Position numbers and translations under genes: made by a program
The notes under the pieces: model-generated
The model's database searches: none
Told to the model about the DNA's origin: nothing
What the model saw: the letters and a program-made list of their open reading frames with translations, nothing else
Shown here: piece by piece, positions 59,811 through 64,000 of the stretch
How positions within the stretch are numbered: position 1 is the first letter of the stretch
Layout: every line of letters begins with the position of its first letter
Assembly (NCBI GenBank): GCA_009792885.1
Contig: WMCF01000012.1
Location: forward strand, 15,289,026 to 15,353,025
Length of the DNA stretch: 64,000 bases
DNA from: Eremophila alpestris peregrina
Lineage: Eukaryota; Chordata; Aves; Passeriformes; Alaudidae
Direction of reading: 5' to 3'

Positions 59811-61113
59811 GGCCAGTCACCAGTGGTGTCTCTCAGGGGTCTGTGCTGGGGCCAGTTCTGTTCAATGTTTTTATTGACAACATGGATGAGGGTATTGAGT
59901 CTTACATGAGTAAATTTGCAGATGACACTAAGCTGGGAGCATGTGTCGATCTGTTGGAAGGTAGGAGGGCTCTGCAGAGAGACCTGGAACATTAGATGGA
60001 TGGGCAGAGTCCAATAGGATGAAGTTTAACAAGTCAAAGTGCCGAGTCCTGCATTTTGGCCACAATAACCCCCCGCAGCACAATAGGCTGGGGACAATGT
60101 CCCCAGGTGGAAAGGGACCTGGGGGAACTGATAACAGCAGCTGAACATGAGCCAGCAGTGTGCCCTGGTGGCCAAGAAGGCAAACAGTATCGTGGCCTGG
60201 ATCAGGAATCGTGTGGCAAGCAGGAGCAGGGAGGTCATTCTTCCCCTGTACTCGGCACTGGTGAGGCCACACCTTGAGTACTTATTCTGCTAAAGATCAT
60301 TGGTTGGAGACAGAAACAACACAAATTCACCGAGCATCCTCAAGAAATAGCACTCTTATAGGAGATTTGAATCTCCTGGGCTGAGATAGCTGATTGTTCT
60401 GGGTCTTAACACTGCCCAGCTCCTTGACCAGTGACACGTCTGCACTCTAGATTGAATATGATTGGGTGAGATTCCTGTTTGAGTTCAAATCTATCCCATC
60501 ATTGTTCACCCAGGGACTTGTTCTTTTCTAGAAGGAACCAGGCTAGCCAAATTGGGTTTATGTTATGCCCAGATTTATCTTGTCCAGCTACAGACCAGCT
60601 GTACTGTGACAAGTGCTGTGTCCAGTTCTGGGCCCCTCAGCTTAAGAAGGACTTTGAGATGCTTGAGAGCATCCAGAGGAGGCAATGAGGCTGGTGAGGG
60701 GGTTGGAACACAAGCCCTGTGAAGAACAGCTGGGTGAGCTGGGGTTGTTTAGCCTGGAGAAAAGGAGACTCAGAGGTGACCTTATCACTATACAACTCCC
60801 TGAAAGGTGGCTGTAGTCAAGTGAGGGGTTGGTCTTTTTCTCCAGGCAGCAACTGACAGAACAAGACGACACAGTCTCAAGCTGCACCAAGGTAAATATA
60901 GGTTGAATATGAGGAAAAAGTTTTGTACAGAAAGGGTGATAAAGTCCTGGAATGGTCTGCCCAGGGAGGTGGTGGAGTCACCATCCCTGGATGTGTTTAA
61001 AGAAAGACTGGATGTGGCACTCAGTTCCATGGTCTGGTTGAGGTGTTAAGGCATGGGTTGGACTTGATGATCTTGAAGGTCTCTTCCAACCCAGTGATTC
61101 TGTGTGTGTGATT
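59811..61113 (+). mobile_element. CR1 LINE, RT core to 3' end, with insert
   Basis: A forward CR1. Translation begins VTSGVSQGSVLGPVLFNVFI and reaches SKFADDTKLGA (59906-59938), so the catalytic FADD box is intact. Stops follow soon after. At 60283-60611 it is interrupted by a foreign 329-base piece, then resumes with CTGTGTCCAGTTCTGGGCCC and continues through the 3' UTR to a GATTCTGTGTGTG tail at 61113. It is the least decayed 3' end among the CR1 copies here. Confidence 0.9.
60283..60611. mobile_element. Unidentified 329-base insert in CR1
   Basis: It sits between two parts of CR1 that are contiguous in the family (ACCTTGAGTACT and CTGTGTCCAG). It is flanked by AGTACT (60277-60282) and AGTGCT (60612-60617), a possible 6-base target duplication with one mismatch. 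There is no coding frame, poly-A tail or terminal inverted repeat. It ends in CA but does not start with TG, so a solo LTR is possible but unproven. Confidence 0.6.
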
Positions 61114-62470
61114 CTGTGTGTGAAATCATTATTTGTGTGGTATTGGACCAGATTACATCCATATTCTTCCTCTGTTGGAGCTCAGTTGCATTTTATTTCA
61201 CTTGGGTAACAGCCCTGGACCTGTCTTGGAGGGATGGGTTTGCATTTTGGATCACCGCCTGGTAACAGGCAGAACAGGACCCCTCCTGCACAGCAGGTAC
61301 CACAGGGCTTTTTGCAAGGGCGTGGAGTAGTGGTAGAGGGAGAATTACATTTTTTTCACAATACTTAATATATAGTGACTCAGAGACCATTGGGGTCTCA
61401 TTTTGGCTTCATTCAGCCCATTGTTAACTTTTTGCCCCTTTCTCTAAAAGTCGAGGGTGGGTGACACATCAATTGGCTCTGCAACTTGTGCTGTGGCTGG
61501 AATTTGTCAAGTTGGAATTGAACAGAGTAAGTCCTAAAAAGCAAAGCTGTTTTGGAGGTTTGTGGGTTTGTTTGGTGGTATATGGTTTGTCTGGGGGGGT
61601 TTTAGGGGATTTGGTTTTTTGCCGGTTTTTTACTCCCATCTGTCCATATGGGGTATTTTGCTTCTGCTAAGATCTGTAGGCAACAGCTGACACTTTAAAG
61701 CTCATGTCAAGGTCCTGAGGCCACCAGCAAATCTTACTGACCCTGACCAACATCCCACAGGGCCTCCCTGACACACACAGCACCCTGAGACAAGTCAGGG
61801 GGACAAGGATGGAGCCATTCCTCTGATATCATCCTGCTTACCTCACAACCAAAAATGCATGCAGGGGATGAGTGAGAACCAGGGGGAAAGTAACAGAAGA
61901 AATTGCTGAAGAGATTTGTAGGGAATGTAAAAGCACAGAAGACTGTGCTTTTCTGACTATTGCAAAAGCAACATATAACAGAGATCCTCTCTTTTCTTCT
62001 CATTCCAGCCGAATTTACTGTTTTGGAGATAGTTTGATAAACTGCCAAGTCACAGACAGGGTCAGGACATGACCTGGGGAGGCTCCCAGCTTTCAGGTCT
62101 GTAGCTCATAGGGACAAAAAAGGTGCCCAAGTGGAAAGCAGTATCAAAATGTTCATCAGCAACAAACTGCTTGCAGTTCTGAGGAATGTGACTGTACCCA
62201 CCTCAGTGGGCCAAGGCAGGAATGTAATGGCCAGAAGGGTCACCTAGTGCCGTTTCTCTGCTGATGTAGCAACACTGAACCTCCTCCCAGGCCAATCGAC
62301 AAAAACAATTGTTTGGCCTTCTGTATAGCAGCACAGGGAAACAAAAGTAAAACCGAAACATTTTTCACAATGGTGCTGTCTCTTTTAAACATTTTAACTC
62401 TCAGAAAAATGTGTGGTTCAGAGGGCACTGAGACAGATTACTCAGCCAAAGCCTGGAAATACAGACCTGT
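61114..62470. other. Non-coding stretch, nothing recognised
   Basis: Contains a GT-rich patch at about 61555-61640. There is no gene-like frame and no named repeat. Confidence 0.45.
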
Positions 62471-62788
62471 CGGTGAGCTCTCAGGTATCACCGGCTCGGT
62501 GGGGATTTTATTCCTGATGAACCTTCTGAGCGATATTTACCTCGTTGGTTTCCCAGTCCCCTGCGGTGCTCTCAGCAGCAGCTCCCATATCGCGGCCAGC
62601 GGTGCCCTCTAGCTGCCGGGGATGCTCCTGATCCCTGCTCCGGCCTCCCCGAAACAGCGTCTAGCTGTTATCCCTTCCGCTGGAAAACACCTTTGTTTGC
62701 ACTCCAGGCATGAGATAAAAAGCCGGTGTTTCTGCGCACTCTGTGTTTTTACTTCAGCCCGTTCGTGTTTTATTTGTCCTGCTTCTCG
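62471..62788. promoter_or_regulatory. Short CpG-rich patch with TATA-like box
   Basis: I count 19 CpG dinucleotides in these 318 bases, in a window where CpG is otherwise scarce. GATAAAAAG (62714-62722) resembles a TATA box. It could be a small promoter or CpG island, or a young repeat whose CpGs have not yet decayed. No downstream coding frame supports a gene. Confidence 0.3.
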
Positions 62789-64000
62789 CCTTTCTTCTGA
62801 TTTCAATCAGTTCTGGTTTTAGTCAGGTGCTGTTGTGATTGCCTCTAAACCTCTTCCTACAAATGCTAGAAATATTTCCCTCTCTCCTCCACCTGCAAAC
62901 TATTATCAGCCCCTCTCTGATGTCCCAATAAGCTGACGATAAAGAAGATATTATCTAATCAGATTTTTATATTTCTCTACCACTATTCAGGAAAAAATTA
63001 TAAAGAAAATATGTGAAATAACTTGGGCAATAAGAAAACCTCTTTATGCAGATGAGGACTGTTACTGATTAAAGTGTCAGCAGTTCTAAAGAGGATTTCA
63101 TTGTGAAAAGTGTTCACCTCCCAGCAGACTCCATGAGCCACAGAAGACCTCCTGGACCCATCACCAATGGATCCAGGCTCTGAAGCCATCCAACATGTGT
63201 GCAAACAGAGCTGGGGTTACACAGGCAAGTGAGCCCTGCCACAACATCCCAGTGCTGGGCTCATCTCTTTCCAGGGGGAACCAGTGCAGCCCAGGGATGA
63301 CAGTGCACCTACATGGTGAAAAGCTGACATGGATTGATCTCAGGTCTCTCAGCAGCATCAGAGAATGGCCACATTTCTGCTGTGGCTCGTTTGTCCTGAG
63401 GCACTCTGAGTTGGCCATGGGGGAAGATACCATGTTCTGAGTCGTACTGGGCAGATATGAAAAACCTGTAAGTCAGCTGCTGATCATCAGCAGCATTACC
63501 CTCCCATTGCCTTCTGCCTATTCCAGGAACTGGTCTATGCCTGCAGAAAATGGCCCATGCATCTGCCATGGTGTAAGAGATGCAGCAAAAAAGCCAGGGA
63601 CTGTACTTGACACTCAGGAAAGGATCTGCTGGAAGAGGCTGATGGCTTCTCCCTGAAAAATCCCATGCTATGCAACATTAGCAGCCAGCTGCTCTAGTTT
63701 TGCCTGGGTGTTGTCTGTGTCTGTGCATTCATTACTCCAGAGCATGACAAGGCAGAGGTGGTGGAGGTGGTGTGAGGAAAGAAGGAAATGGAAGGCTGAG
63801 TTACGGACAGACCCCGTGGAGCGAGCTGGAAACCAGGACCATGTGGAAAAGCTGTTGCTAACACATTTGTCAGAAAACTGAAAACCTCATTTATGTGAAC
63901 ATAGGAATGAATGTAGACAAGTCCTGCAGACTTGCAGAATTCAGAAAGGGGGTCTATAACCCCTGCTGTCTGGAGCTCCTCTATGCTAGAGATTCCTGTC
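62789..64000. other. Non-coding stretch to the window edge
   Basis: No gene is recognised. The 63120-63660 part is less AT-rich and may be an unnamed repeat or part of a transcript. Frames there are under 95 codons without pattern. Confidence 0.4.

Noticed and set aside
63161..63433. TGAAGCCATCCAACA near 63180 also occurs in copies A and B
   Set aside because: The match does not extend beyond about 16 bases, so a further copy of the duplicated unit is not supported.
1..64000. tRNA, rRNA, CRISPR, bacterial operon or viral genome features
   Set aside because: No regular spacer array, cloverleaf or rRNA-like block was seen, and the repeat content is that of a bird chromosome.

Overview
The window looks like bird nuclear DNA, probably from a songbird. 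It is AT-rich, CpG-poor and gene-poor, and its interspersed repeats are almost all CR1 LINEs plus a few LTR-type endogenous retrovirus remnants. No mammalian SINEs or L1 elements are seen. Repeat families were recognised from their translated and nucleotide patterns by eye, not by alignment, so subfamily names are not given.

Layout. 1-1500 is a reverse-strand CR1 with its ORF1 esterase and ORF2 endonuclease still open. 1500-11165 is unremarkable. 11166-12575 holds two abutting CR1 pieces in opposite orientation. 20500-22405 is an internally deleted forward CR1. A probable LTR piece lies at 14790-15220 and a clearer solo LTR at 26083-26360. From 27880 to 48915 the window becomes mosaic: an LTR piece, a small duplicated unit (copy A, 28430-29635), several CR1 copies (one nested in another), and a larger relative of copy A (copy B, 39530-43660). 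Copy B carries the only convincing long reading frame, 713 codons at 40839-42980. An inverted partial copy (copy C, 48691-48915) follows. 48916-58984 is mostly unique, with a GGAA/GGCA microsatellite and a striking small hairpin at 55212-55267. 58985-61113 is an ERV-like repeat followed by a forward CR1 interrupted by a 329-base insert. A short CpG-rich patch lies at 62471-62788.

The best candidate for something undescribed is the 713-codon frame of copy B. It is an unrecognised repeat-built protein with 14-residue and about 66-residue tandem units, a strong initiation context, an upstream in-frame stop, and an AATAAA signal 56 bases after the stop. It also contains an in-frame 90-base segment with good GT-AG splice signals. 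Copy A is a decayed, doubly deleted relative about 13 kb upstream, and copy C shows that flanking sequence of the same family was duplicated again in inverse orientation after a CR1 had inserted. This points to a locally duplicating, lineage-specific family. No classic multi-exon gene, tRNA, rRNA or CRISPR array was found.
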